Source of the DNA: Flavivirga abyssicola
GTDB lineage: Bacteria > Bacteroidota > Bacteroidia > Flavobacteriales > Flavobacteriaceae
DNA length: 64,000 nucleotides
Assembly (NCBI RefSeq): GCF_030540775.2
Contig: NZ_CP141266.1
Location: 771,501-835,500 of the forward strand
Direction: 5' to 3'
Shown in pieces: positions 54,839 to 63,759 of the stretch. Made by a program: the position numbers and the translations under genes. Each line of letters begins with the position of its first letter. Position 1 is the stretch's first letter. The notes beneath the pieces were generated by a model. The model saw only the letters and a program-made list of their open reading frames with translations, was not told the DNA's origin and searched no databases.

Positions 54839-56245
54839 TTATTCAATACGATCTATTGGACTTACTCCAAGCGTATTAAAAAACTGAATACTGGATTCAA
54901 GACGTTTTATAATAATACTATTTTCTTTTAATTGAGCATCTATCAAACTCCGTTCGCGGGAATTGATAAGAAATAACGAACTTTCTCCTAAAAAGAATTT
55001 ACGTTCTTCGCCCTTTAGTAGTACTTTATAATTAGCAACAACATTATTTACAATACCTTCCTGCTTATCAAGAGATGTCATTTCGTTACTAATCGCACTA
55101 ATCTTATTTTTAATTGTGAGCATTTGTGATGTTCTCTCATAATTTACATCCTGCAATTTTAATTTGGCCAGTTTTAAATCACCTCGCTCTTTGCGTAAAA
55201 AAATAGGAACACTAAAATTGACAAATGCCTTATAATTTGCGGTATTAAAACGCTGCAATGGCTCATAGTCTTCAGATAAAAAATTATACTGTACGTCGAG
55301 TTTGGGTAATAATTTATTCATTTTTAAATTTCTATCGACTTTTAATGACTTGATTTTGTTTTCTAATGATCTTAATTTAGGATGACTATCCAAGACTAAA
55401 GAATCTACTAGGCTTTGTTTTATCATTAATGCCATATTTAAATCATCTATAGAAGGTTTAGAGGGAAAAATATGTTCTTCAATCTCTAATGGAATACCTT
55501 GCAACCATAGATAATTACTTGCTTTTAAAGCTGCTTTAATACGTTTAAGCTTGGCTGCTTCAAAACTTAACTTCCTATTTTGTAAAGCTATTTTTGCTTC
55601 TACAGAGTCTATGGCTGCCACCTGGCCCGTTTCTGAACTACGCTTTACAGCAAAAAAACGTGTATTAGCATTGGTTAAAAAACTAGAAAATATACGCTCT
55701 TCATTAGCAGCTTCAAGCCACTGAGTGTAAGCCATACCAGCCTCAAATAATACATTATTAACCAATAAATCCCTATCGGCTTTTGATTGTTCTCTAAAGA
55801 ATCGTGCTTTTTTAAGCGATGCCATTCTATCATTAATCAGTAAGCCTTGTGCTAAAGATATCGAGACACCTGCACTATATAAACCGTCATCTGGAACCGA
55901 TAAATCTGGACTCAAAAAAGCACCTGAATTTTGCTCAAAATTGGCTTTGAATTCCACACCATACCAAGTTGGTACTTTAAAAGTGGCATTTAGTTCGTTA
56001 TAATATTCTGTATTCTTGAATTTTTTTCGATTGAAATCAACTTCAATCTTCGGATCGAATCCTCCTTTTGCTTTTAAAAGGTTGGCTTCTCCTGTATTCA
56101 ACGTTAAATTTGCTTGCTTTACTAAAGGGTGATGTTGTTTTACATATCCCATGTACTCTTGAAATGACAAGGAATCGATTAAAATATCCTGCGCCATTAC
56201 AGCAAAACTGAAAAAAAATATACAACAGTTTAAAAACAGTTTCAT
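54839..56245 (-). CDS. TolC-family outer-membrane efflux protein
   Basis: Outer-membrane channel of a tripartite export system. The frame opens at 56317, but the ATG at 56245, 4 bp after the HlyD gene's stop, starts a good signal peptide (MKLFLNCCIFFFSFAVMAQ), so I chose it; 468 residues. The coiled-coil OEP repeats are visible as long amphipathic helices with repeated Ala/Lys/Leu (about residues 160-240 and 355-440). It is the last gene of the tetR-ABC-HlyD-TolC operon. Confidence 0.88.
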   Translation of the reverse strand: MKLFLNCCIFFFSFAVMAQDILIDSLSFQEYMGYVKQHHPLVKQANLTLNTGEANLLKAKGGFDPKIEVDFNRKKFKNTEYYNELNATFKVPTWYGVEFKANFEQNSGAFLSPDLSVPDDGLYSAGVSISLAQGLLINDRMASLKKARFFREQSKADRDLLVNNVLFEAGMAYTQWLEAANEERIFSSFLTNANTRFFAVKRSSETGQVAAIDSVEAKIALQNRKLSFEAAKLKRIKAALKASNYLWLQGIPLEIEEHIFPSKPSIDDLNMALMIKQSLVDSLVLDSHPKLRSLENKIKSLKVDRNLKMNKLLPKLDVQYNFLSEDYEPLQRFNTANYKAFVNFSVPIFLRKERGDLKLAKLKLQDVNYERTSQMLTIKNKISAISNEMTSLDKQEGIVNNVVANYKVLLKGEERKFFLGESSLFLINSRERSLIDAQLKENSIIIKRLESSIQFFNTLGVSPIDRIE

Positions 56246-56249
56246 AATC

Positions 56250-57608
56250 CTATTTTTTTGAGGTTTTAGGCTTCGTTTTATTCTGAGCTGGTATATAATA
56301 ATTAGGCGGGAAACCATTTAATTTTCGCCATACTTCAAACCAGATTGGTACATTTTCTAATAAGGCTATGGTATAAGCTCCGGAACCAACACGAACGTTT
56401 GGAGGCCAATTATTTTCTTTTTCATCAGGAGCAATAAGCACTCTGAATTTTCCATTATCGCTAATAAACGTCTCTACGGCTACTACCCGACCACCAAAAG
56501 TTCCGAATGACGCATTGGGCCATCCACTAAAAAAGATAGCTGGCCATCCATCAAATTGAATTCTTACCCGTTCTCCTTTATGTATCAGAGGTAAATCTAT
56601 AGGCTCTACAAAGGTTTCTACTGCCAGATCATAATTAGCAGGCATGATGCCAACCAAAGCCTCTCCTTCCTTAAATGTTTCTCCAATACCCGCCCTTATG
56701 GCTTTATTTACATATCCATCCTGAGGAGCTGTTATGTAATAAAGCGCATTTCTAAGCTCGTAATTGGATGTCTGATTTTCTAATTTCGAAGTTTGTGCTT
56801 CAGCTTCAAACTGATTAGATTGTGCTGTAAATTTTTCACTATTCGTTTTGGCAAGCTTATCTGCATATTCTGCTGTCACTCTATTAATTTCTATTCTAGC
56901 ATTCAATACATCATTTTTACTTGACATCAACTTATTTTCCTGCGAAATCAATTTTGCCTGTGTTTCCTGCATTTTTAATCGCTTCTCTTCAACAGCAGTC
57001 ATCGGTTTTAAACCTTCTTCTTGAAGCGTAATAATACGATTTAACTGTGTATTAGCGATTTTATAATTTGTCTTGGCTGCTTCTAAATCTATACTATCAC
57101 TTTTTACCTTTAAATAAGATTGCTTTAACTTATTTTCAGCTTGTGAAAGTTTTAAACTTCTTTCTCTAATAATAGCATCTATCTGGTTTGTCAGTGCCCC
57201 TACCTTTCCTTTATAAGATTGTACCGAATTACTTTTTGCATCACGCTGAAGTTTTGTTCGTTCTACCAATTTTGGATCTTGATATTCTGTTTTAATTTCA
57301 GAAATACGAAGTATGGTATCTCCTTTATTAACAAAATCCCCCTCTCTTACATACCATTGCTCAATTCTTCCTGGTATGGGAGATTGTATCGTTTGGGGTC
57401 TTTGGTCTGGAGTCAATGTGGTTACATACCCATCGGCTGTAACATTTTGAGTCCAGGGTAAAAACAAGATGATCAGAACAGCAATAGAAAACCCACCTAA
57501 CAGCCTGTTAAATAGTTTATAATGCTTTCGTTGAAATACCTTTCTATGAGATTGATAACCTTCTAAGGTGACCTTTTTATTTATTTGGTTGTGAGATATA
57601 TTAAGCAT
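56250..57608 (-). CDS. HlyD-family membrane fusion protein
   Basis: Periplasmic adaptor joining an ABC protein and TolC. A membrane anchor (about residues 33-51, LLGGFSIAVLIILFLPWTQ) is followed by a lipoyl half-motif (PIPGRIEQWYVREGDFVNKG), a long alpha-helical hairpin (about residues 115-285), the second lipoyl half (YITAPQDGYVNKAIRAGIGE) and a beta-barrel with VETFVEPIDLPLIHKGERVR. The 452 residues are typical for large-hairpin adaptors of type I-like systems. It overlaps the ABC gene by 8 bp. Confidence 0.9.
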   Translation of the reverse strand: MLNISHNQINKKVTLEGYQSHRKVFQRKHYKLFNRLLGGFSIAVLIILFLPWTQNVTADGYVTTLTPDQRPQTIQSPIPGRIEQWYVREGDFVNKGDTILRISEIKTEYQDPKLVERTKLQRDAKSNSVQSYKGKVGALTNQIDAIIRERSLKLSQAENKLKQSYLKVKSDSIDLEAAKTNYKIANTQLNRIITLQEEGLKPMTAVEEKRLKMQETQAKLISQENKLMSSKNDVLNARIEINRVTAEYADKLAKTNSEKFTAQSNQFEAEAQTSKLENQTSNYELRNALYYITAPQDGYVNKAIRAGIGETFKEGEALVGIMPANYDLAVETFVEPIDLPLIHKGERVRIQFDGWPAIFFSGWPNASFGTFGGRVVAVETFISDNGKFRVLIAPDEKENNWPPNVRVGSGAYTIALLENVPIWFEVWRKLNGFPPNYYIPAQNKTKPKTSKK

Positions 57609-59277
57609 CTGTATGGTCTTTATTTATTAATACGCCTTTTTCCAATTTCATACTTTTGGTACACTTGTCCTTCCATGAAGGGTTTCTACTGGAAATAATG
57701 AGTACCCAACCTCTTTCTGGTGAAAGTAAATAATCAATAATCCGATTAGCTTCTTCTTCTTCAAAATGCTCTAATGGGTCTTTAAGTATTAATAATTTGG
57801 GATCTTGAATAATGGCTCTTGCCAATAAGATACGCTTAGAAACAGTAAACGGAATTTGCTGACCCTCAGGATGCATCGTAGTCATTAAGCCTTTTGGTTG
57901 AGTCTTTATAAAGTCTAACAAACCCACTTGTTTTAGTACATTATGCAATCGTTCTTGTGAAACATCATGTGCCCCAAATGTTATATTCTCAAGTATAGTC
58001 CCCTCAAAAGGGGTCTGATCTGGTAACACCTGCCCTATAAAGGCCCTATAGCGATTTGCCCATACTGCTTTTATAGACACATCGTTTATATATAAATCGC
58101 CTCTTGTTGGCTCTATTAAACCTGAAATTATTTTAAGCAATGTTGTTTTACCTGAACCTGAAGATCCATCCAAATGAATTCTATCTTTTGTAGATATCGT
58201 AAAATTAATCCCCTTTAGGATTTCCTGACCTTCTGGAGAATTATACTTTAAGTCATCCAATTCAAGTGTAAGGCTACTTTTGTTCTCAAATGGATCTATA
58301 CCTTCTTGGGGTTCTAATTCTTTATCTACTACCTGCCCTATTTTTTCTAAAGAAGTTAATACATCATAAAAAGACTCCAATCCTGTAATTACTTTTTCAA
58401 CAGAACTGATTAAAAGCAGAATAATAATCTCGGCAGCAACAAATTGTCCAATATTCATTTGTTGGTTTAGCACCAGTAAGCCTCCTATAAGTAACAACCC
58501 AGAAGTTACAAGCACTTTAAACCCTATCATTTGAATAAATTGTGTCAACAATATTTTGAAATGACTTTCTCTTGCTGATAAATACTGAGCGGTTAAATTG
58601 TCGTTTCTCTGCATAGCTAGTTCGCTATTACCTGATAACTTAAAACTAATTAAAGACCTCGCAATTTCCTGTATCCAATGCGCCACCTTATATTTACTTT
58701 TTGACTCCAAAAGACTGGTTTCAAGCCCCTTTCTAGCTGTTGATTTAAAAAGAATATAAACTAAAACGATAAGCAGTATACCATATATAATGAAGAACGG
58801 GTGATAAAATGACAGTAACAACAATCCAAAGATTATTTGTAATAATGCTGCTGGAAAATCAATTAAAATTTTGGATAATCCTTTTTGAACCGTCAACGTA
58901 TCAAAAAACCTATTGGCCAACTCTGGCGGATAAAAATTTCGCAGTTCACTCATCTTTACCTTAGGAAACCTATAAGCAAACTCAAAAGATGATCTTGTAA
59001 AGATCTTTTGCTGAATATTTTCAAGAATTCTAATTTGCATTAATTGTAATACGCCTTGAAAAGCAACACCTAATGTTACCAAAATCACTAATATAATCCA
59101 TGAAGTAGAAACTTGTGCTCCTTGAATAAAATTGATGATTGCCTGAATGCCCAACGGTAAGGATAAAGCTACTATACCAGCAAAAATGGCATAATAAAAA
59201 ATTTGTCTTATGTCTTTTTTATCAAGCTGTAATAAGCCTGTAAACCTCCTCCAAGGAGTTAATTGTTTTTGTTCCAT
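57601..59277 (-). CDS. ABC half-transporter (TMD-NBD) with degenerate nucleotide-binding domain
   Basis: A 558-residue half-transporter: six membrane segments (about residues 20-310) and an NBD (about residues 335-555). Walker A LDGSSGSGKTTLLKI is intact, but the signature LSGGQ is replaced by FTVSKR, the Walker B region reads KLLILKDPLEHF (the usual DE is KD) and the H-loop histidine is replaced in VLIISSRNPSW. Either ATP hydrolysis is lost or it depends on an unusual partner. It lacks a C39 peptidase domain. The gene overlaps hlyD by 8 bp and lies 117 bp after the small membrane gene. Confidence 0.88.
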   Translation of the reverse strand: MEQKQLTPWRRFTGLLQLDKKDIRQIFYYAIFAGIVALSLPLGIQAIINFIQGAQVSTSWIILVILVTLGVAFQGVLQLMQIRILENIQQKIFTRSSFEFAYRFPKVKMSELRNFYPPELANRFFDTLTVQKGLSKILIDFPAALLQIIFGLLLLSFYHPFFIIYGILLIVLVYILFKSTARKGLETSLLESKSKYKVAHWIQEIARSLISFKLSGNSELAMQRNDNLTAQYLSARESHFKILLTQFIQMIGFKVLVTSGLLLIGGLLVLNQQMNIGQFVAAEIIILLLISSVEKVITGLESFYDVLTSLEKIGQVVDKELEPQEGIDPFENKSSLTLELDDLKYNSPEGQEILKGINFTISTKDRIHLDGSSGSGKTTLLKIISGLIEPTRGDLYINDVSIKAVWANRYRAFIGQVLPDQTPFEGTILENITFGAHDVSQERLHNVLKQVGLLDFIKTQPKGLMTTMHPEGQQIPFTVSKRILLARAIIQDPKLLILKDPLEHFEEEEANRIIDYLLSPERGWVLIISSRNPSWKDKCTKSMKLEKGVLINKDHTDA

Positions 59278-59394
59278 GTAAGTAAATAATACTAAAGAGT
59301 AACAACTAATAGCTGTACTGTTTTAATTGAAAATAATGTTGAATGTATACAGTGTATTGCACAAACTAATGTGACTTACATACTAAAAGGGAAG

Positions 59395-59718
59395 TTATAC
59401 CTGTTCTGGGGGTGGAATCAAAACTTCGAAATTAACTATCATACTATCCTTTTCAGCATAATAGACGAAGTTCTCATCTATATTTATAGACCATAAATTA
59501 TATGTGAATGGTGTATAGAGTTTTTTATAATCCTCTTTTAATTCTTCAATAGTATCTTTCTTTTCTGAATCTTCTGCAGCTTCTTTTTTCAATGAAACTA
59601 CCTCTGTATTTGATTCTGTTAAATAATTTTGAATAGATAATTGCGCTACAAAGTAGAAAGACATCACCGTAGCTATTAAAATATATAAGGGTTTATATGT
59701 TTGAAATCTCAAACTCAT
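59395..59718 (-). CDS. Small single-TM protein in the efflux operon
   Basis: A 107-residue protein with one N-terminal membrane segment (about residues 10-28) and an acidic, helical extracytoplasmic part (Glu/Lys-rich residues 42-68). Its start overlaps the tetR stop by 4 bp. No family recognised. Position suggests a structural or regulatory accessory of the export system. Confidence 0.7.
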   Translation of the reverse strand: MSLRFQTYKPLYILIATVMSFYFVAQLSIQNYLTESNTEVVSLKKEAAEDSEKKDTIEELKEDYKKLYTPFTYNLWSINIDENFVYYAEKDSMIVNFEVLIPPPEQV

Positions 59719-60389
59719 GAAATACTTAATGTTTTAAATACCAAATTTGTATAAAACCTAACGATATTGTTCTTACCTTTTTCAAAATCCGTTAATGATG
59801 GTAAGTGCTGTGAAAAATAGCGTTGTTGATGCGCGCCTTCTATGACAGTTGAAATCAACATGTGTGGAAATTCAAAATCAGGGTTACATTCAAGAACCAA
59901 TTCACTTACACGTTGTACAACACGCTTATAGCATTTAAAATAGCCTTTTTCATTTTCAGCATCAACCGATTTAGTATGGTACGCTTTGGATGATTCGTCA
60001 ACTATTATTTTATGTAATAACACTTCATTTATACTCGAAAAATCATTGTCATCTATAACTTCTTGAACAAGTAAATTTATAGCAATTTCTAACTTATCTT
60101 TTGGAGATTCTATATTTTGAATTTTATATGCCAGTCTGTATTCCAACCAACTCCAATACCAATTTATAAGATAAACAAGAAGCATGTGTTTGCTCTCAAA
60201 ATAACGATATATAGAGCTTTCATTTGATGTTATTTCAACACCCAGCTTTTTAAAAGTAAAATCTTCAAATCCTATTTTATGAATCATTTCTATACTCTTG
60301 GAAACGATACGCTTACCAAGATCGGAAGATTCAGGATCCTTTTTATAAAGACCTGAATTAATATTAATATGTACAGATATTGCATTCAT
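59715..60389 (-). CDS. TetR-family transcriptional regulator
   Basis: A 224-residue TetR-like repressor: N-terminal HTH (about residues 24-72) with IVSKSIEMIHKIGFEDFTFK and SNESSIYRYFESKHMLLVYL. The C-terminal part is a ligand-binding helical domain. It heads the operon to the ABC, HlyD and TolC genes. The predicted promoter leaves almost no leader before the ATG at 60389 and is covered by two palindromic operators, so autorepression and leaderless translation are likely. Confidence 0.9.
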   Translation of the reverse strand: MNAISVHININSGLYKKDPESSDLGKRIVSKSIEMIHKIGFEDFTFKKLGVEITSNESSIYRYFESKHMLLVYLINWYWSWLEYRLAYKIQNIESPKDKLEIAINLLVQEVIDDNDFSSINEVLLHKIIVDESSKAYHTKSVDAENEKGYFKCYKRVVQRVSELVLECNPDFEFPHMLISTVIEGAHQQRYFSQHLPSLTDFEKGKNNIVRFYTNLVFKTLSIS

Positions 60390-60396
60390 AACGATA

Positions 60397-60440
60397 CAAA
60401 TATAATAGTATTACTATTAAAAATCAATAGTAATACTATT
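60397..60440 (-). promoter_or_regulatory. tetR promoter with two 15-bp palindromic operators
   Basis: AATAGTATTACTATT (60404-60418) and AATAGTAATACTATT (60426-60440) are each perfect 7+1+7 palindromes and are inverse complements of each other; centres are 22 bp apart, the same helix face. On the minus strand TTG, 20 bp, TATATTTG (60404-60397) forms a Bacteroidota promoter with the operators spanning the region between the -33 and -7 boxes. Confidence 0.82.
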
Positions 60441-60505
60441 AATTAAATTTATAATAACATAATAATTTTTAATTCAAATGGCATTAACTCCTGACTTTAA
60501 AACAT

Positions 60506-61042
60506 TTAACGTAAAAGTATTTCGTTAATTTCTAGCCTAAAATGTGCTTCTTTTTTATTACCAATCAGAATGGCAATTTGCTCGATGGTATCTTTTTGAT
60601 AAGGCGGTATATTTAATTTTCTTCCTCGAAATGATGGTTTAAAATCACATAGTTTTAATTTTATAGTTTGCTTTTTAATTGATGTATCAAAATTTTGAAC
60701 ATAAGAATAATAATGATCTCTACGATCCTTTATTCTAAATTGATATGTTTTACCATCTTCTTTAATTTTCAATACAATTTTTGAATAATTTTTCACATCA
60801 CTCATATTACAATGATGCTGCATCATGGCAAAACCTCTATTATTTTCAATAGATACCTCACCTTCAAAAACACCAAAATGGTCATCCGAAATATTAAACT
60901 CAGAACTTGATAATCCTCCCATAACACCATCATTTACAACATGCCATGAGCTAAGTTCACTATTTTTATTAAAGACATAGATATGTTGTGATGATATGTT
61001 CATAGTCCAGAGAGATATAGAAATTAATATTAAAATACGCAT
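60506..61042 (-). CDS. CIA30/NDUFAF1-like domain protein
   Basis: A secreted or membrane-associated protein. Two starts are possible: 61066 (186 residues) or Met9 at 61042 (MRILILISISLWTMNISSQ, a good signal peptide), which I chose; 178 residues. VNDGVMGGLSSSEF (near residue 37), FEGEVSIENNRGFAMMQ and YQFRIKDR are typical of CIA30-type carbohydrate-binding-like beta-sandwich proteins. Function unknown in bacteria. It is divergent from the DUF2867-type gene. Confidence 0.8.
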   Translation of the reverse strand: MRILILISISLWTMNISSQHIYVFNKNSELSSWHVVNDGVMGGLSSSEFNISDDHFGVFEGEVSIENNRGFAMMQHHCNMSDVKNYSKIVLKIKEDGKTYQFRIKDRRDHYYSYVQNFDTSIKKQTIKLKLCDFKPSFRGRKLNIPPYQKDTIEQIAILIGNKKEAHFRLEINEILLR

Positions 61043-61127
61043 CAATAAAAAATTTGTTATTTGCACTACAAAGATATAAAATGTTTAATCATTTAATAAA
61101 AATGTTAAACAAAATAATATTTATCAC

Positions 61128-61135
61128 TATATTTG
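61128..61135 (+). promoter_or_regulatory. Candidate -7 element for the NAD(P)-binding protein operon
   Basis: TATATTTG, 27 bp before the ATG at 61163, matches the Bacteroidota -7 consensus. A -33 TTTG is not clear. Confidence 0.45.
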
Positions 61136-61162
61136 TAATATAAACAGGTATTTAAACCAAAC

Positions 61163-62581
61163 ATGAAAATATTAGTTACAGGCACTACAGGATATATTGG
61201 TAAGCGACTCATTCCAATATTATTAGAACTCGACCATGATCTAATATGCTGTGTTAGGGATATAAATCGAGTACCACAAACATTGAGAAATCACACGAAG
61301 GTTTCTATTATCGAAGTCGATTTTCTTAAAGAAGAGCGCTTAAACAAAATTCCTGAAGACATTGATTTAGGCTATTATTTAATACACTCGATGTCTTCCA
61401 GTGTTGAAGAATTTGAATGCTTAGAAAAACAATGTGCTTTAAATTTTAAAAAGCGTTTAGAACAAACCAAGGCCAAGCAAGTAATATACCTCAGTGGCAT
61501 TGTTAACGACAATCAGTTGTCCAAACATTTACAATCCAGATATAAAGTAGAGCAGTTATTGCAATCGTCTATATATGATCTCACTACCTTTAGAGCAGGA
61601 ATCATTGTTGGCAGTGGCAGTGCTTCTTTTGAAATTATACGCGATCTCGTTGAAAAACTTCCTATAATGGTTACTCCTAAATGGGTAAATACAAAATGTC
61701 AACCCATAGCAATACGAGATGTTCTTGCTTTCTTATCGAAAGCCATGCTTCATCCTGAAGTTAAAAATAGGTCTTTTGATATAGTCGGACCAGATATTTT
61801 GTCCTATAAACAAATGATGATGCAGTTTGCTCGTGTTAGAAAATTAAAAAGGCATATTTTAACTGTTCCTGTGATGACACCAAAACTATCTTCTTATTGG
61901 TTGTTTTTTATAACATCAACATCGTACAAACTAGCTATTTCTCTAGTAGATAGTATGAAAGTTGAAGTTATTGGTAAACCTAGTAATATTAATCAATTAC
62001 TTAATGTAGATCCTATAGATTATAAACAAGCAGTACAAAAAGCCTTTCAAAAAACAGAACAAAATAGTATTGTGTCTAGTTGGAAAGACTCTTTAATAAG
62101 TGGACGGTTTGATAAAAAACTCTCACAATATATAGAGGTTCCCCAGTTTGGCTGCTTCAAGGATATTAAAAAAAGAGCGGTTAAAAGTGAAATACAAACT
62201 ATTAAACGTATTTGGGCTATTGGCGGACAAAATGGTTGGTATTATGGTACGATACTTTGGAAAATAAGAGGTTTAATCGATAAAGCTGTAGGTGGTATTG
62301 GCTTACGACGTGGCAGAAGACATCCTATTGAATTACAAACTGGAGATGCTTTGGATTTTTGGCGTGTGCTTTATGCCAATAATGAAGAAAAGCGACTCTT
62401 ATTGTTCGCTGAAATGCGCCTACCAGGTGAAGCATGGTTAGAATTTAGAATTATTAACAACACCCTTATCCAGAAGGCTACTTTTAGACCTAAAGGAATC
62501 TGGGGACGATTATACTGGTATGCCGTTTTACCATTTCATGGTTTTATTTTTAACGGTATGATAAATAAAATTGCTGCCTGA
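61163..62581 (+). CDS. NAD(P)-binding SDR with DUF2867 domain
   Basis: A 472-residue two-part protein. The N-terminal Rossmann domain starts MKILVTGTTGYIGKRLIPIL (residues 1-20), and extended SDR features follow to about residue 290. The C-terminal ~170 residues form a DUF2867-like region (WAIGGQNGWYYGTILWKIRG and RHPIELQTGDALDFWRV). The substrate is unknown. It starts the plus-strand run leading to tspO, a small protein, SRPBCC and another SDR, which resembles stress or light-linked clusters. Confidence 0.88.
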   Translation: MKILVTGTTGYIGKRLIPILLELDHDLICCVRDINRVPQTLRNHTKVSIIEVDFLKEERLNKIPEDIDLGYYLIHSMSSSVEEFECLEKQCALNFKKRLEQTKAKQVIYLSGIVNDNQLSKHLQSRYKVEQLLQSSIYDLTTFRAGIIVGSGSASFEIIRDLVEKLPIMVTPKWVNTKCQPIAIRDVLAFLSKAMLHPEVKNRSFDIVGPDILSYKQMMMQFARVRKLKRHILTVPVMTPKLSSYWLFFITSTSYKLAISLVDSMKVEVIGKPSNINQLLNVDPIDYKQAVQKAFQKTEQNSIVSSWKDSLISGRFDKKLSQYIEVPQFGCFKDIKKRAVKSEIQTIKRIWAIGGQNGWYYGTILWKIRGLIDKAVGGIGLRRGRRHPIELQTGDALDFWRVLYANNEEKRLLLFAEMRLPGEAWLEFRIINNTLIQKATFRPKGIWGRLYWYAVLPFHGFIFNGMINKIAA

Positions 62582-62604
62582 TTGTAATTATTAAATTTTT
62601 AAAA

Positions 62605-63066
62605 ATGAAAAAAATAGGCTTATTCTTTATTTTCCTCTTCATCAATTTTGGAGCATTGGGTATAGGGCGTTTACTCATGGAAAATGGCCCACTTACAGAA
62701 TGGTATATGGAATTAAATAAAGCACCATGGACGCCTCCTGGGTGGGTATTTGGAACTGCATGGACAACTATTATGGTCTGCTTTTCTGTTTATATGGCTT
62801 TTCTATATGACACCTTAACATCAAACAGAATATGGGGATTATTCGCAGTACAATTTTTATTAAACATTAGTTGGAACTTTATATTTTTCAATCAGCACCT
62901 TATCACTTTAGGCTTTATAAATTTAATTCTGCTTAGTTTTCTAGTTTTTTATTTTTTGATTGCATTTTTTAATACTCTCAAAATTAAAAGTCTACTTGTT
63001 GCTCCCTATGCCATTTGGCTTTGTGTTGCAACATCTTTAAATCTTTACATCCTTTTGTATAATTAA
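62605..63066 (+). CDS. TspO/MBR family protein
   Basis: A 153-residue membrane protein with five predicted helices. NFGALGIGRLLMENGPLTEW ... APWTPPGWVFGTAWTTIM is the TspO signature (WxPPxWVFGxxWT), and LLNISWNFIFF also matches. TspO proteins bind tetrapyrroles and take part in light or oxidative-stress responses. It lies 23 bp after the DUF2867 gene, so co-transcription is likely. Confidence 0.92.
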   Translation: MKKIGLFFIFLFINFGALGIGRLLMENGPLTEWYMELNKAPWTPPGWVFGTAWTTIMVCFSVYMAFLYDTLTSNRIWGLFAVQFLLNISWNFIFFNQHLITLGFINLILLSFLVFYFLIAFFNTLKIKSLLVAPYAIWLCVATSLNLYILLYN

Positions 63067-63078
63067 AACAGAAACAAT

Positions 63079-63255
63079 ATGTTTAATTTTTTTAAAAGAA
63101 AATCACCCCTTCAAAAGCTTAATGACACACATAGAAAGCTACTAAAAGAAGCTCATAAACTATCTACAGTGAATAGAAAAATGAGCGATGAAAAATATGT
63201 TGAAGCAGATAAAATTTTTAAGAAAATTGAGAAACTAGTCTCTGAATTAAATTAA
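63079..63255 (+). CDS. Small Lacal_2735-like protein
   Basis: A 58-residue, charged, helical protein (MFNFFKRKSPLQKLNDTHRK at its start). Its size and sequence resemble the Lacal_2735 family of small Flavobacteria proteins of unknown function. It begins 12 bp after the tspO stop and ends 3 bp before the SRPBCC start, so it is part of the operon. Confidence 0.75.
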   Translation: MFNFFKRKSPLQKLNDTHRKLLKEAHKLSTVNRKMSDEKYVEADKIFKKIEKLVSELN

Positions 63256-63258
63256 CGT

Positions 63259-63759
63259 ATGAAACTCTATCAATTACATTCTAAGCAAGCATTTCCCATT
63301 TCGAAGCAAAAAGCATGGGAGTTTCTATCCAATCCAGAAAACCTTAAAGTCATAACGCCAGAACACATGAGATTTCACATCCTATCTGGAGCAGATAGGC
63401 CTATGTTTCCTGGACAAATTATACAATATAAAGTATCACCTTTTCCCGGATACACAACGAAATGGATCACAGAAATTACACATGTTAAAGAAGGGGAGTA
63501 TTTTGTTGATGAACAACGATTTGGACCTTACGCTTTATGGCATCACAAACATTTTATAAAAGATATTGACGGAGGAGGAATTGAAATGGAAGATATTATT
63601 GATTACAAAGTACCTTTTGGTTTGTTTGGTCAATTAGCTCACCCCATAATTGTAAAAAAACAGCTAAAACAAATTTTTAATTATAGAGAAAAAAAACTAA
63701 CAAAGCTCTTTGGTAAATTAGAATCTATTCCGAATGAACTTACCTTAAAATCTTTTTAG
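63259..63759 (+). CDS. SRPBCC (START-like) ligand-binding protein
   Basis: A 166-residue cytoplasmic protein of the cell-division-inhibitor-like SRPBCC group. KAWEFLSNPENLKVITPEHM (residues 19-38) and GGIEMEDIIDYKVPFGLFGQ (about residues 112-131) are usual for this family. It probably binds a small hydrophobic ligand. It starts 3 bp after the small gene and its stop is immediately followed by the SDR start. Confidence 0.88.
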   Translation: MKLYQLHSKQAFPISKQKAWEFLSNPENLKVITPEHMRFHILSGADRPMFPGQIIQYKVSPFPGYTTKWITEITHVKEGEYFVDEQRFGPYALWHHKHFIKDIDGGGIEMEDIIDYKVPFGLFGQLAHPIIVKKQLKQIFNYREKKLTKLFGKLESIPNELTLKSF

